Source: Lepeophtheirus salmonis (taxonomy: Eukaryota > Arthropoda > Copepoda > Siphonostomatoida > Caligidae). From it: DNA of 64,000 nucleotides. Every line of letters begins with the position of its first letter. The first letter of the stretch is position 1. The translations under genes and the position numbers were made by a program. Positions 34,262 to 46,316 of this stretch are shown one piece after another. The stretch lies in NCBI RefSeq assembly GCF_016086655.4, contig NC_052131.2:32675705-32739704 (forward strand), written 5' to 3'. Under the pieces are notes generated by a model. That model searched no databases, was not told the origin of the DNA, and worked only from the letters and a program-made list of their open reading frames with translations.

Positions 34262-35250
34262 CAGTGGTTCCAAAAGTTTTTATAGTTCCACCCTTAAAAT
34301 GTGTGGGTAGACAATATGCGACCTCTACACCTCTCATGAAGAGATGAAGGTAAAATTGGGATTTCATTTTATATTTTATTGCTAAATCAACTCTAAGAAG
34401 TTCAACCCAGAGGAAAATAATCTAAGCTATTTGACTACATTGATCAAAAATGAAGATTTTAAATATTCAAATATTGAAAAAAATAAGATATACAACGACG
34501 AAATAATCGAATATACTTTAAATATAAAATCAGCGACATATGAGTATGTACTACTTGGAATAATTTCTATACTAGTAATTATCTTTTTTTGCTACAAATA
34601 AAGCAAAAATTGAGACTTGCAAACAAATAAAATTACAGGCAGTGGACGTGCAAATAGATTTATAAACGAACCAAGGTCTTAATTTGACAGATGTACACTG
34701 TTCATTGAGCAAAGCAGGTCTTTTATAGGTTTCATTTTGGACTCAGCAACTCAAAGATCATTCTCCAAGTTGAGCCGCAATCCGTGTTTACCTATTTTTC
34801 ATAAAAGTTAAGACGGATAAGGTCTTCCCACATAAATAAGTTGAACCAAATGGTATAAATAAATATAAAGCTGCTTTAGATTGGCTGTGGGTACTCTTTC
34901 AAAAAAGAAATTCAGAATTTGTCGAGTTTTTTAGAATAAAAATCTGTTTTTGTGTTTGGTCACATGAAAGTTTAATAAGGGCCATCCTCCATATCAGAAA
35001 AGATATGTGTCAATAAAAGGGATGTATCCGGCTATGTTTTTGTGGAGCACTATCTTTTGGGATGCACTTTCAAAAGGATCCAAAAGATACTGGTAAAAAA
35101 TATGTACATACATCATTTTTTAAGTTTTGATGCAACTCAAAGTAATGTTGATTTAAAATATTTTCTTCTTTTTTCGAAACCATCTCGCCACCCCTCCGTT
35201 GTGTCAGGCGACCCTCACAGAAGTTTTGACCCCCACTTTGGGAAACACTG
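34262..35250. mobile_element. 989-bp hAT-like element, non-autonomous
   Basis: Starts CAGTGGTTCCAAAAGTTTTT. Its end reads GACCCCCACTTTGGGAAACA followed by CTG, the inverted form of the CAGTGTTTCCCAAAGTGGGGG hAT-type terminus. Flanking 8-mers are ctttagac (34254-34261) and gtttaagc (35251-35258), 5 of 8 identical, in line with an old TTTAGA-like hAT target. The interior includes GGCTGTGGGTACTCTTTC and similar unique-looking sequence but no transposase motif. The 111-codon frame at 35042-35377 crosses the right end and is not a gene. Confidence 0.65.
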
Positions 35251-35404
35251 GTTTAAGCCAATAAAATGGCTCATAGTATGTAAAATAACCATTGATGGGA
35301 CTTTTGTAGAAGAAAAACACAATTTAGTGATTAAAAAAGAAAAACATTTGGTGTGTATGCTCTTTTTTTTTATTTAGTACATTATTAATAGGTAGGGGTG
35401 GGCA

Positions 35405-35595
35405 TTTCCGAGAATACGAGGAGAAGACGGGAGCGAGACATATGGTTCTACTAAATTCAGAACCATGTAAACATTATCTGCCAGTTATATGATTTTGGAG
35501 AGAAAATTTACTACTGTTATAGAGAGGAGAACCTTGAACATTTATAATATCATTACTGCAGGGAAAATATTGTAAAATTATATATAAACGGGAAG
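35405..35595 (+). repeat. D-family dispersed repeat
   Basis: Shares ACGAGGAGAAGACGGGAGCG, ATATGATTTTGGAGAGAAAA and CTGTTATAGAGAGGAG with 10185-10372. Confidence 0.6.
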
Positions 35596-37889
35596 AGGAC
35601 ACCTACCCACCATTTTTACCCCGTATCATTTCACTACCCGAACCCATTACCTACATATTTTTTTATCATTATTACCGTTAGAGAGGCTCAACCAAAATAT
35701 ATATACGGATTTGAATCCTTGAATCTTGGGGGATCACTTTTCCATTAAGGTACATGCAAAGGTACTTAAATCGTATTTCTACTTAACTAAGTCATCAACG
35801 GCCGAGGTTTAGGGAGTAATTAAATCTTCATTATCACTTTTCTGCAAAATTTATAAAAATTAGATGATATGTGACCTTTACCTTGCTTTCAGGATAGCCT
35901 TCAAAATGTATGTTAAAGTTGCCTCTACAGAGACAAGCTTTTCCATTCTCAAATATGTACACATAGACAGGAAGAAAAATGATTTTTGAATATTGTTCGT
36001 AGTATGAATTGGATTAGAGGCTTTCCAGATCTCAGATAAAATAATAATACAGATAATAAACTACAGTGGCAAATAATGACGTCAAGAGAAGCTCAATACA
36101 TCACTAATACCTAGCTCATTAAGTTAAATTAATAATTACATTTTGATAGTTATTAAAAGATTGAATTTTTGATTGTATGGTTACTTTTTTTTGTTATAAG
36201 AGGGTAAAAGACCGTGGTTCAGGGAGTAGATGGCTTGGGGAGTGAAGTCCTAGTTGGTAAAATGACAGAGGGACGGTTGTACTTGCTCCAAGGTAAAAAA
36301 AAAATTTAGGGGTAGTCGTCTGTAGGAGAGTAAGAGCCGTAGGATCATATAAACATATATATAGGTATATATAATTATTTGATTATGCTTTTCAAAATAA
36401 TTACACCAAAAGTAGGAGTGAATTCATCATTTAGAGCGAGATTTTAATACTACGACGATCTATCAAAGAATGAACAACATTATTTTTATCTACGTTTTAC
36501 CCAATTCAGTGAACCGAACTTTAATCTTTTGTGTTGAGGTTATAGGTTGCAGAACTTTTAATTTGAAGACATGAAACTCAAATTGGATTTTGAAATTAGG
36601 AGCTTGGTATGTATTTGAGGCCTTCGACTTGAGAAGAAAAAAAAAACAATTTACGTAATAAAATATTTGTTTTCTTCATATAAAAAAATATATTTTTTAG
36701 CACAAATATTTTTGATAATTTGCAATCTTGTGAACCTCTTGTGAAGTATGTTATCGATACTATTTTTTAATCCTGTTCTATTTTACAACATAGAGAATAG
36801 ATATTTCCTGATATAATTTTACATTGTTATTGTCCCCTGAGTTATTAAACCAAACATCCATGTTCGAAGTAACCTCAGGATTATTCCAAAATATTATTTT
36901 TATTATAGTATTGTAAATAAAGCAAGACACGGTTTTAGAAAAATGGAACCTTTATCATTTGAGAAGAGACATGTCAAATATGATTTGTGACTATATTTGA
37001 CTCATGATATAAGACCAACTTCCCCGAAACCTTGGCAGGAAAAGTACTTTAAGAGGTCAAGTTCAAGACGATATAAATATTTTAAGAGATTGGAAAAAAG
37101 TTTAGAAAAAGAAACTTTTATTCAAATTGCTTTGGTTTTTTGTCATGACAACCAAGTCCACGACTTTCAAGAGGTTACATAACATAATAAAAATGTACTC
37201 AAATAAATTTGCAGAACTGTGACCACTTTTTAAATTATTTCACTTTACTATTGTTTATTTTTAAATGTGCCCTCCAGACCTGGGACTATTGAGCAGTGTC
37301 ATAATTATACAAATTGTTTTTCATTAACTAACTTCAAATTGTGTACTTTTAAAAGAAAAGAAAAAAGAAAATGTCATGAGAAAATAAATAAAAGTGCCAT
37401 CTCATTCGAATCAAACCGCTTCAAAAAATCCTAGTTACTTCCTCGATTATAGATCTGGTAACAGGACTACAGGAATAAGAATATGAAGAGTTGAAACCAA
37501 GACCACCGGCCCCAAAATATATTAGTAAGTGGGGGAGGGGGTATTGCTGTTGGGTTCTTTTGACGGAATGTGTAATAACTTCTTTTTAAGGTACAAAAAA
37601 CCTTTTTGAAAGAATTTTAATTTAAAATTTTTTGAAAGGGATAAAATTTGAATGAAATTTTTTTATTTTATTTTAGAAACTGATTATAACCTTTTCGTGT
37701 GGTTTCAGCTATCGTTTGTGCAAATTCTGTTCAATGTTTTATGTTTCAAGGGGATACTAATGGAATGGTGAGCATTTATAAATGGAATGTTTATTTATGA
37801 TATTCATTTTTGTGTTCCCTCTTTCTTAATTTTTTTATTATTTCATTATTTTTAGTATGTTTGGTATAAATTTTTGCAAAAGAAATTAT
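35596..37889. other. AT-rich spacer, no gene seen
   Basis: Nothing that I can assign. The 61-codon plus frame at 36997-37182 is lysine-rich with no recognised motif. Confidence 0.45.
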
Positions 37890-38345
37890 ATAATAATTAG
37901 TTATGTAAATCCTGTGTATTTTTTAGCCGGCCCATTTTTTTTTTTTTTTTTAATTGGTAACCTGACGAATGAATTTTCTTTTCTTATGCTATTGTCATTA
38001 TTACTTGGCTTTTGAGTAGTCAACTTCCTTTCCTACTACATCCAATTATATTCCAAACCGTATTGAACATTTTTGAGTGCTCATAAAAGATGGACAGTAA
38101 GCTTGAGTATTTATTTCGGAGTCATAGGTGTAAGACCTTTTTGGTCTAAGAGTTAAGGATTGACATCTGAGTCATTCTTGTTCATATCCTTGTGTATTTC
38201 CTTCTCCCCCTCTTCCCTTGTTACAGCTGATCGTAGCTGATCTAATGAAGCATCATGACAGCTAAGTGGTTCTCCTCCAAAATATTCTTCAAATTGTCAG
38301 GGTTACCATGTTGATTTTTGATTGTTTTTTGTTGTTTTTTTAACA
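37890..38345 (+). repeat. G-family dispersed repeat, copy 1
   Basis: Landmarks: AAATCCTGTGTATTTTTTAG then CCGGCCCA; AATGAATTTTCTTTTCTTAT; CATCCAATTATATTCCAAA; ACAGCTGATCGTAGCTGATC; TTCAAATTGTCAGGGTTACC. The same landmarks in the same order occur at about 41995-42435 and 44780-45190, all on the plus strand. No coding potential; class unknown. Confidence 0.7.
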
Positions 38346-40066
38346 TTCCCAAAATACACACAATTGTCTGTTATATTAATACTAAACAAATTCCTGTCTG
38401 TCTTAATGTCCAAGTACATGAAAACGAGTCACTGGGTGCACTGTATGTAGGAATCCATGATGTATAACATAAACATATTTTGATCTAAGAAAAAACAATG
38501 ATGTCATATTAATGAAGTATTGCATGCCTGTGCATGTATAACAAGGGGATTGTATATATTTGTACCCATGTGCATTTCCACTTTAGAGTATAAATTATTA
38601 ATATTTGAATAAAATATAAATACAGATTTTATTTCATTTTTGAGCTCTCTACATACTCAAGTACTGATAAGTCAACACAACATATTAATTTTTCCCCCCT
38701 CAAACTCTTGTCATTATTTTTTCATTCTTGACGTCATATGAATTGATATAAGTATGTAGAAGTTTGTTTTGAGTGTGCTCATAAAAACAAAAAGTAAAAC
38801 TGAGGATTTTTTTTTATTATTAAAGCAAAATTTGTCCGTTTAACGACGCCTGATAACTCTAGGCAATGGCGGGCACTACAAATAGTCACTCATAATAAGC
38901 ATTGTGTGATGATATGCCAGAGAGTTCATACTCCATTAGCATGTATGAATCTCTAATAGAGACATGGATTTTGCTTGAATAGATATGTATGTACTACCTA
39001 CATGAATACATATATTATTACAAGCAATTGGGATATTATCATATGTGTGTAATATTTATATATAATAACAAAGAACAAGAAACCGGAAGTAAAACAAATA
39101 AACAAATATAATAATAAAATGTCCAGAAAAAAAAACACACATTTTCCCCGGATGAATACCGTGTGTATTTATTTGATATTTTTATACTTCTATTCTATAT
39201 CGATGATATGAAAATTACAATTTAATCAAATCAAATTAATGCATGAAGTTTTGAATTCATTCTCTTGTATTATGATCAAAAATAATAATATCTTTTATAT
39301 AAAGAATATGTGTTCTGTACTTTGATCCACTCAACTTCCCAAGGTTAGGCCTTCCCTTTCATCCTCCATTCATGCAAGCAAACATTTAGAACGTTACATA
39401 TAAGTTTTAAGCTTATAATATACACGCTTCTTAGAAAGAGGCATGTTCCTTTTAATTACATATATAATATGTATACTTTAACATTTAAATATAAAAATGG
39501 TCACGGCTCTGTACAATTCAGAAGTTAAATCAGGCTTTAAACTCAAATCAAATCTAACATTATTTAAAAAAACTGTTAAACATAGTCATTGAGTTTGACA
39601 TTTCAAGGAAATTTGACAGAAAATTTAAAATAAATATTGGGAAAACATGTGAACATTTTTCACAAGTAGGATTTTTTTTTAAATGTCTTTAACTTAAACA
39701 TAACAATATAGTATATACATACATAAGAAAAATATCTGTACTAAAGGTCCTTGGATTTGCAAATGACTAGGGCGAACAGGATTAGTCAAACTGTGGGTCT
39801 TGTACCATGGACTCCATGATCCTTTTTATAAAAGGACGATAAAATATGTTCAACAAGCATCTTTTGAAGAAAAAATTGAAGATTTAGCTTGGTAGAATTA
39901 TGGAGGAAAGGGAAATGTCAAAAAGCGGGAGAAGCACTGACCAGGGGTGCCAGAACTATAAGAAGTTCCAATGGGCTATAGCCCCCCCACACTTTTTAAG
40001 ACTAAGTGGAATAGTTAAATATAAAATTGTAAGGTTGCGTAACTAGGATCGCAACATTATATATAT
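38346..40066. other. Spacer with C-family copy
   Basis: 38478-38530 carries the GATCTAAGAAAAAACAATGA block seen elsewhere. 38745-38885 is a C-family repeat. The rest is AT-rich with nothing recognised, apart from a short C-rich stretch (39975-40000) reminiscent of the A-family end. Confidence 0.5.
38745..38885 (-). repeat. C-family dispersed repeat
   Basis: Contains GTGCTCATAAAAACAAAAAG, GTCCGTTTAACGACGCCTGA and TAACTCTAGGCAATGGCGGG, matching 6775-6880 and 62690-62800. Confidence 0.6.
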
Positions 40067-40490
40067 TAGCTATGGGACGATTTCAAAATCCCGATGCCGA
40101 TGCGATTCTAATAAAAATTCCACATGCCGATTCCGATTCTTTGATATTTTAAATAACAGCTAAAAATTACCATTCAGGGGCTTGATTTTTGAATTTTTTG
40201 AAAAAGAAAATAAGAAAATTTGAAGAATAAATTTTTTTTTTAATTTTCAAAATTAAACTTCAAATATTAAAATTTTTGAAAAAAAAATTAAAAATATACA
40301 ACTTTTCTAACAATTTTCAAAAATTCTCAACTATTAACAAAGACATAATTTTTTTCTATAATTCACAACTATTCACAAAAAATTATTTTTTTGGAAAAAA
40401 TAGCTTTAAAAATCTACAGCTGTTGAATATAATTTTTTGAATTTTTTTCCATAATTATTCACTAATTTTTTTTTCTTTCTCTCTATCAAA
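40067..40490. mobile_element. B-family hAT-like MITE with A-family insert, right end lost
   Basis: Left end TAGCTATGGGACGATTTC, then CCGATGCCGATGCGATTC and GATTCCGATTCTTTGATA, the family's left half. After ACCATT comes CAGGGGCTTG, the start of the A-family insert at the same internal position as in the other copies. The expected right end (AATCGTCCCATCACTA) is missing, and a Penelope-like fragment follows at 40521. Confidence 0.65.
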
Positions 40491-40520
40491 AACTGTTGTA
40501 TATATTAGTTTTACATTTGG

Positions 40521-40815
40521 TTGATTGTAACAGCTGGACTAAGATATTGCATTACTGGCTCAAAACCCAACTGTGGAGCCCAATACGTAGACGAAACAGG
40601 AAGAAGATTAAAAGACAGAGTGAGAAAGCATATAGATTACATCAAACGTGGAGAAGAAGCTACTGGATTACATTTTCACCGGAGTCCACAAGATGCATTA
40701 TATGAAGGTATAGATAATTGAAAAAGTGAGCCTCAAGTGATGAAATTGAGCAGAGAGGGAGAGTGAATTCAGAAATTCAACACAAAGTGAGTAGGACCAA
40801 ATAGTAAATCGTGAG
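40521..40815 (+). pseudogene. Penelope-like element GIY-YIG endonuclease fragment
   Basis: The frame from 40521 reads CITGSKPNCGAQYVDETGRR then LKDRVRKHIDYIKRGEEATG and LHFHRSP. This matches the GIY-YIG nuclease domain of Penelope-like retroelements (pattern CxxCGxxYVGETGRxLKxRxxEH, then a HF motif). The conserved glycine of YVGETGR is aspartate here. After the stop at 40721, a second frame gives SREGE, stop, IQKFNTK, stop, VGPNSKS, matching the family's WIxxLxT...GLN end. No reverse transcriptase domain is present upstream. It is a broken 3' remnant, as 5'-truncated retroelement copies usually are. Confidence 0.75.
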
Positions 40816-41994
40816 GAAACTACATCCATTACGGTATTCCAATTTCCTTTTTAAAAAGTTAAAATATTTAAAAGTCAGATTGTCCATTTCTTTTATGCAT
40901 AATTATTATAATCAGTTACGATTCAAAAGGCTCCCAAGAAGGAGTGAAATATATATTTTTGTATACATAAAAAATTGTGTTTTTTTCTATTAAGTCTAAC
41001 AAGAAGAGTTGTTAATTGTCCTTCTCCAAAATTAATCTTCAGATTTATAATACTTGAGATAAAGATACTTGAATAATTGTATATTCCATGTATGATTGAT
41101 AAATTAGTCCTATACATTTTGAATATTTTATTAAAAAATTGCTAAAGTATATGTCTTCTGTGGCACATTATAAAGTTCAAATGCCAACAACAGTTATACG
41201 TCTCACAAATACATAGTAATCATGTAATTTGAATTGATCAAAATCAAAATGATAGTATCAATAAATAGTTTTTTTATTAGAATGACCAATGTTGTAACTA
41301 AGCAATAATACATTTTAAGTCGAACAAATTGCAACTTATATGCAAATACATTCTGGTCCCTTTTTGAATTATGATTGGAGTGAATTTCAGGTAGGTACGT
41401 TACATGACTAAAAAAAACACGTTGACTATGGAATCAATTTATTTATATTTAAGAAGCAAACTCCAAGTCAATTTGTGATTACGAGCAGAAATCTGTCCAT
41501 CTGTCACAAACATGGGATTTAAATAAGATAATAGATTTTTGGCTTTTATAAAATCAACAAAGGTAATTCAAAGTCTCAACAATAAATATATAAAAATCTC
41601 GATTGGGCACATATCTATTTCGTCTGCCAGTAAGAGTTTCTCGCTAACTATAGGAGTAACTGTAACCATACAATTCTCTGATACTCAAGTTGACATAAAA
41701 ACTATTATTGCCAGCTGTCCCTTCTAAAATTATGAGTGATCTTCCTTTGATATATTCCAGGACAGAGCATCATAACAAATAAAATTATTTAGACTCTATA
41801 AGCTCATATATTTAATACCTAAACTAAACATCTGGAAGACTACAACTCTCTCGCTTTGATACGTTTTATCCAAACCTCTGAGGGATTTTTTTTGGACAAT
41901 GATAGATATTCACGGCGATATCGGTCCCAAAAGTCACTAAACCGAACATTCAAATTATTATTGTATCAGCCGTGGATTATTCAATGTAATACTA
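40816..41994. other. Spacer with an F-family partial copy
   Basis: Apart from the F-family segment at 41150-41345, nothing is recognised. The 62-codon frame at 41539-41727 lies in mixed-composition sequence but shows no motif. Confidence 0.45.
41150..41345. repeat. F-family MITE interior, second copy
   Basis: Matches 22005-22190: TGTGGCACATTATAAAGTTC, then ACAAATACATAGTAA, TTGATCAAAATCAAAAT and AAATTGCAACTTAT in the same order. The GTTGTGTACAAG termini and the 29-bp minisatellite are missing. Confidence 0.65.
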
Positions 41995-42435
41995 AGCAGT
42001 GATGATAATCGGACGCATTTTTTACCTCGCCTGTTTTGTTTTTTTGGAGTGGAGAACCTTTTCCCTAGCTATTAATATTATTATTGAATTCCTCAAAAGG
42101 GAACTTCTTTTTCTATAACATAAGAGCAATCATTGATACTTACAAAACCGAATGGAACATTTACGACTGCATTTAAACGATGAACCCTTTGAATATTTAT
42201 TGTGGAGTAATAATTCTAAGTCCTTGGTGGACTCAGATTAGAATTGGGGATTAACATCGGAGTAATTCTTGCCAATGTCCTTGTTTATTTCCTTATGTCC
42301 TTTCTCCTTTGTCACAGCTGTTTGTAGCTGATCTAATGAAACGTCATGCTGGCTCAACTGTTCTCCTCTATAACATTATTCAAATTGTCAGGGTGTCCAT
42401 GTTGATTTTTTGATTTTTTCTTTTTTTTTTACATG
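41995..42435 (+). repeat. G-family dispersed repeat, copy 2
   Basis: Shares TGTCACAGCTGTTTGTAGCT then GATCTAATGAA, TTCAAATTGTCAGGGTGTCC and CCTTGTTTATTTCCTTATG with copies 1 and 3. The left part is more diverged. Confidence 0.65.
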
Positions 42436-43449
42436 CCCAAAATACTTTCAATTTTCATCACTACTACAACTCTTGCCCTTACTAGAGTTGATAACAACGA
42501 TGATTGGTTAAACTCAAAAAGTAAAGTTGGGATCTGTAACGTAATTGGTTAAATATGACTATTAATTATAATTTAAACCCTTCTTCCCTTTCCATTTTTG
42601 GAAGAGGAAAGGTCAATACGGATCACATTATGCTGAGAGCATCCAGTATTTGATGCATTCTCTTTAAAACTATACCTGAGTACATATAATATTATATTTT
42701 ATCGTGCAACCTCATTTCCCATGTTTTTATTTCTATAATCTTATCCCTTTGATCATGTTGTTCTATCTGCTCTTAATCTCTCAACCTATTAACAGCAAAC
42801 ACTTCCTTGTATGTACAATCTACGTATATGTATTTGTACGTTCAATTTGATTAATATCCTTTTTCTGAGTATTGGCGATTTCCTGTAAGATAAAGAAATA
42901 TATCATTATACGCTCAAACTGCTGAGGAATTCAGGGGTTCTACATATAATAATATACCTAGCGCATACTTATACTTAAGTGCTTGCAAACTTACTTATGT
43001 ATATTGGGATATAGCACACTACAAAGAGAAAATTATCCATCTATGTAAAGTTACAGTATTCTGTGACTCTATTAAATATTTGATGTGAAATTTTTTTGCA
43101 AAGGTGAAATTTTTATTAGTCTTATTTATCATACTAATGGAAAATAAAAATAAAACAAGTAATAATATCCGCAGAGAGTGATTCAAAATCTCTGGGGATA
43201 GTGGAGTGAAAATAACATACATATTATTTAATAGGATGTTATCAATATTTACTCTCGCAACCTTTTCTCAACCAAAAAGAAAACCCAGAGTGAAGACCCA
43301 CTTTTCAATCAGATTTCGATGGTAGTGTACACTTAATATAGTGTTATCTATAGAGCTGTAAAAAAATGTACTGTATATATGTTTTTTTCTTTAAAGAAAC
43401 CGAAAATGAAAGTGCTAATCCTGACAGTTTGAACAATGTTTGGGAGGAG
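42436..43449. other. AT-rich spacer, no gene seen
   Basis: 43245-43300 (CTCTCGCAACCTTTTCTCA, ACCAAAAAGAAAAC) resembles 45235-45290 and the 49.1-49.3 kb tandem repeat. No gene. Confidence 0.45.
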
Positions 43450-43869
43450 ATGGGCGTCTGCAGAGGGCGGGCTGGAATTAAGGAATTTTGCTTTTTAATA
43501 ATAAATTTAATACTAAAAATTGGTTTGCAAAATATTTAATATTTGAATTTTTTTACAAAAAAATATTTAATTTTCTGTTAATTCAATGAATTTTTGAAAT
43601 TTTTCTCCAGAAAATTTAATATTTGAAATTTTTTCCAAAAAAAATTATTTTTTAAGAACAACTGTAGGTTTTGGAGCATTTTTTCAAAGCTGCGGCTAGA
43701 TGGATGGGAGAAAAAAAATAATTTTTTATGAACAGCTGTGAATTTTTGATACTTTTCTCCAAAAAATTTAATTTTTTCTCAGCAGTGGTAGATTTTGAAT
43801 TTTTTTTGATTTTTTTTTAATGAAAGCCCCCTCCCATCCTAAGTAAAATATAATCATGCAGACGCCCTG
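43450..43869 (-). mobile_element. A-family element, reverse, both ends present
   Basis: Starts GATGGGCGTCTGCAGAGGG and CGGGCTGG, and ends TATAATCATGCAGACGCC then CTG. The interior shows GAACAACTGTAGGTTTTGG and GAACAGCTGTGAATTTTTG units. No matching target duplication. Confidence 0.65.
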
Positions 43870-43909
43870 AAATCAATTATGAGAGAAAAAACAACTAACT
43901 CCCATTATT

Positions 43910-44110
43910 TATCTAGCAAGAATATACGAAGGAATTTCTCCGTTGTCGATCCTCAGCTCTACTCTGAGTCCAACAAAGACTTACCTTTATAACTCTTCAA
44001 CAATTCCTTCTCGTTACTCTCCGTCTTTCATGAGCACAATCACTTTATACTTGGTTGATTCCCTCCTCAAGAATTTAATAATAATTAAAGCAGATTTGGA
44101 AAATGAAAAT
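43910..44110 (+). repeat. C-family dispersed repeat
   Basis: Contains TTATCTAGCAAGAATATACG, GATCCTCAGCTCTACTCTGA, a TTCATGAGCACAATCACTTT block and CCTCCTCAAGAATTTAATAA. It aligns with 14325-14445 and, in reverse, with 6700-6860. The 66-codon frame at 43943 lies inside it. Confidence 0.6.
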
Positions 44111-44779
44111 ACCAGTGTTCAGACTACCCAAGATCAAAGGTAACATTTTTACAACTCTACTTAAATAAAATTTAAAAAAATTAGATATCAGGGGGCCAAG
44201 TTAGGCCAGAAATATATTTGATTAAATATTTCACGCCCTATTTGAAAAAAAATCATAATATAAAATTCTGAACAATCAAAATAAAATAAAATATACAGTA
44301 CTTTTTATATTACTAACAAGTTTTTTCCAAAGAAATTGTGAGAATGTGTTATAGACCAGTCTAAGTATATATTGCCTACGTGCCAGATAAATAGAATATC
44401 GAAAATTGACAAAAATTTGAGCATTTCCAGATGTAAATGACATCAAAAAAAGATACTTTTTTCGATTTAGTCAAATAGTCTCTTCTTTCACAAGGATATT
44501 CTATTGACTCTCCCCACCTTTTCTCCTCCAATAAAAGAAAAAAAGGGCTCAAAATCAGTTACCCAATTTCCTCTTCCCCTCTATTTGAATATTATTCAAT
44601 AATAACGGAGAATTGTTCACAGTTTAACAATAGTTAACTCGAGTTCAAGAGTCAACTATCAACGTCTATTTAAATCCCTAATTATAAGAGGAAGACTATT
44701 ATATAAATCGACAACTAAAAAAAATACTATGTACCTAAATTTTGTATGTTAGTAGGATATGGTTTGATAATATATGTCT
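44111..44779. other. AT-rich spacer, no gene seen
   Basis: 44570-44760 resembles the low-copy repeat at 25770-25960. Otherwise nothing is recognised. Confidence 0.45.
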
Positions 44780-45190
44780 AATCAAATAAATCCTGTGAAT
44801 TTTGTAGCCGGCGCAGTTTTTTTTTGGAATTGGTAATCTGAAGAATGAATTTTCTTTTCCTATGCAGTTGTTGTTATTATTCAATTCCTCAGTAGTGGAC
44901 TTTCTTTCCTAAATAGATCCAATTATATTCAAAACCCGATTGAACATTCGTGTGTGCTCATAAAAACCGGAGAGTAACCTTGAGGATTTGTGGCAGAGTT
45001 ATAATTGCAAGTCCTTGTGAGACTCAGAGTAGAATTAGGGATTAACATCGGAGTCATTCTTACCAATGTCCTTGTTTATTTTCTTTTTTCCCTCCTCCCT
45101 AGTCAAAGCTGATTGTAGCTGATCTCCTCCGAAACATTCTCAAATTGCCGGAGTTACAATGTTAATTTTCGTCTTTTTTAACATGATACA
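44780..45190 (+). repeat. G-family dispersed repeat, copy 3
   Basis: AAATCCTGTGAATTTTGTAG then CCGGCGCAG; AATGAATTTTCTTTTCCTAT; GATCCAATTATATTCAAAA; AAGCTGATTGTAGCTGATCT; TCAAATTGCCGGAGTTACAA. It aligns along its whole length with copy 1, with a small deletion after the GCTGATCT block. Confidence 0.7.
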
Positions 45191-46308
45191 AAAGATTTTC
45201 ATCACTAAATATGTCATGTTAATGTCTTTACTGTATCACGCAACCTTTCTTTCACCAAAAAGAAATAGAAAAAAAGGCCCAAAATCAATTAGTTGTACGC
45301 CTCTTTTCTTTTCTTTTATAATATAGCGTGATAAGTCAGAAAGTACTTTAGTCTCTAGAGCTCTCCCTGGCTGAGCTTCAGCTAGGTATACACGCTCATA
45401 GGTAAACCTCATCTAAAGTCACCTACATTATATTTTTATTTTTCAGGATGCGATAACGTAACTTCCTTTTTCAAAAAGTAATCAATCAAGTTTTATAATT
45501 AAGAAAAGTTTTATTTTTGATTCATAATTATATCACGGATTGAAAAATAAAGTTTTAAAAATCATATCGGATATTTGACTCCCCCCTATTGTTAATATAC
45601 TGAATACACCAAACCTAGGTATTTTAATCAATACCAGGTGTTTCTATAATATAACTTTCCTTGAAAGTTTTTTGAGCGTTTGTTATTTTATACAATAAAA
45701 AAAACAACTTAAAATTGAAGATGACTAGTTGATAAGCTAATAAGTTATTGGCAATTCTACAAAGATCTTAAAACTGTTGGGGTTTCCGGAATAAATCCGG
45801 TTACAACTACTCGATCTAGATCAAATACACTAATTAATCATCCTTGCTTAATATTAAATCTGATGGCACTTATACTATTAAAGTGTAGTTATTTGTGTTC
45901 AAATTATGGCAATTAATTGAAAAATTGTTTTTTGAGAAACAAAAAAATAAAAATCACACTATATTAAAATACCAAAGTTTGGTTTATTATCGTAATATGA
46001 ACCAAGCATTGATCAAGCTATAACAGAAACTTTAAAAAAATTAAAGCAATTAACCGATTTTTATAAATTGCACCAACAAAATTCATAGAGCTAAATTACT
46101 ATTAGTTTAATTTAATAAAGTATTCAGTCAAACCATTACTCTTTTCGCAAGTATTTATTTTCCAAGGTAGAAAAACTTTCTTCACTACTCCAACGCATGA
46201 TAGAAATTGACAGTTTTTCCAAGAAAACTTTAGAATCTCACCAATAGAAGGAAATCTGGTCCACTCCTCAACAACTAGTACAGCCTGATTAGTAAAGATT
46301 ATAAAAAG
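45191..46308. other. AT-rich spacer, no gene seen
   Basis: 45225-45290 shares TGTATCACGCAACCTTTCTT and AAAAAGGCCCAAAATCA with the tandem repeat at 49078-49345. No coding signal. Confidence 0.45.
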
Positions 46309-46316
46309 GAAGTGAT

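Noticed and set aside
35042..35377. 111-codon plus-strand frame
   Set aside because: It crosses the right terminus of the hAT-like element at 35250, so it cannot be an old conserved gene.
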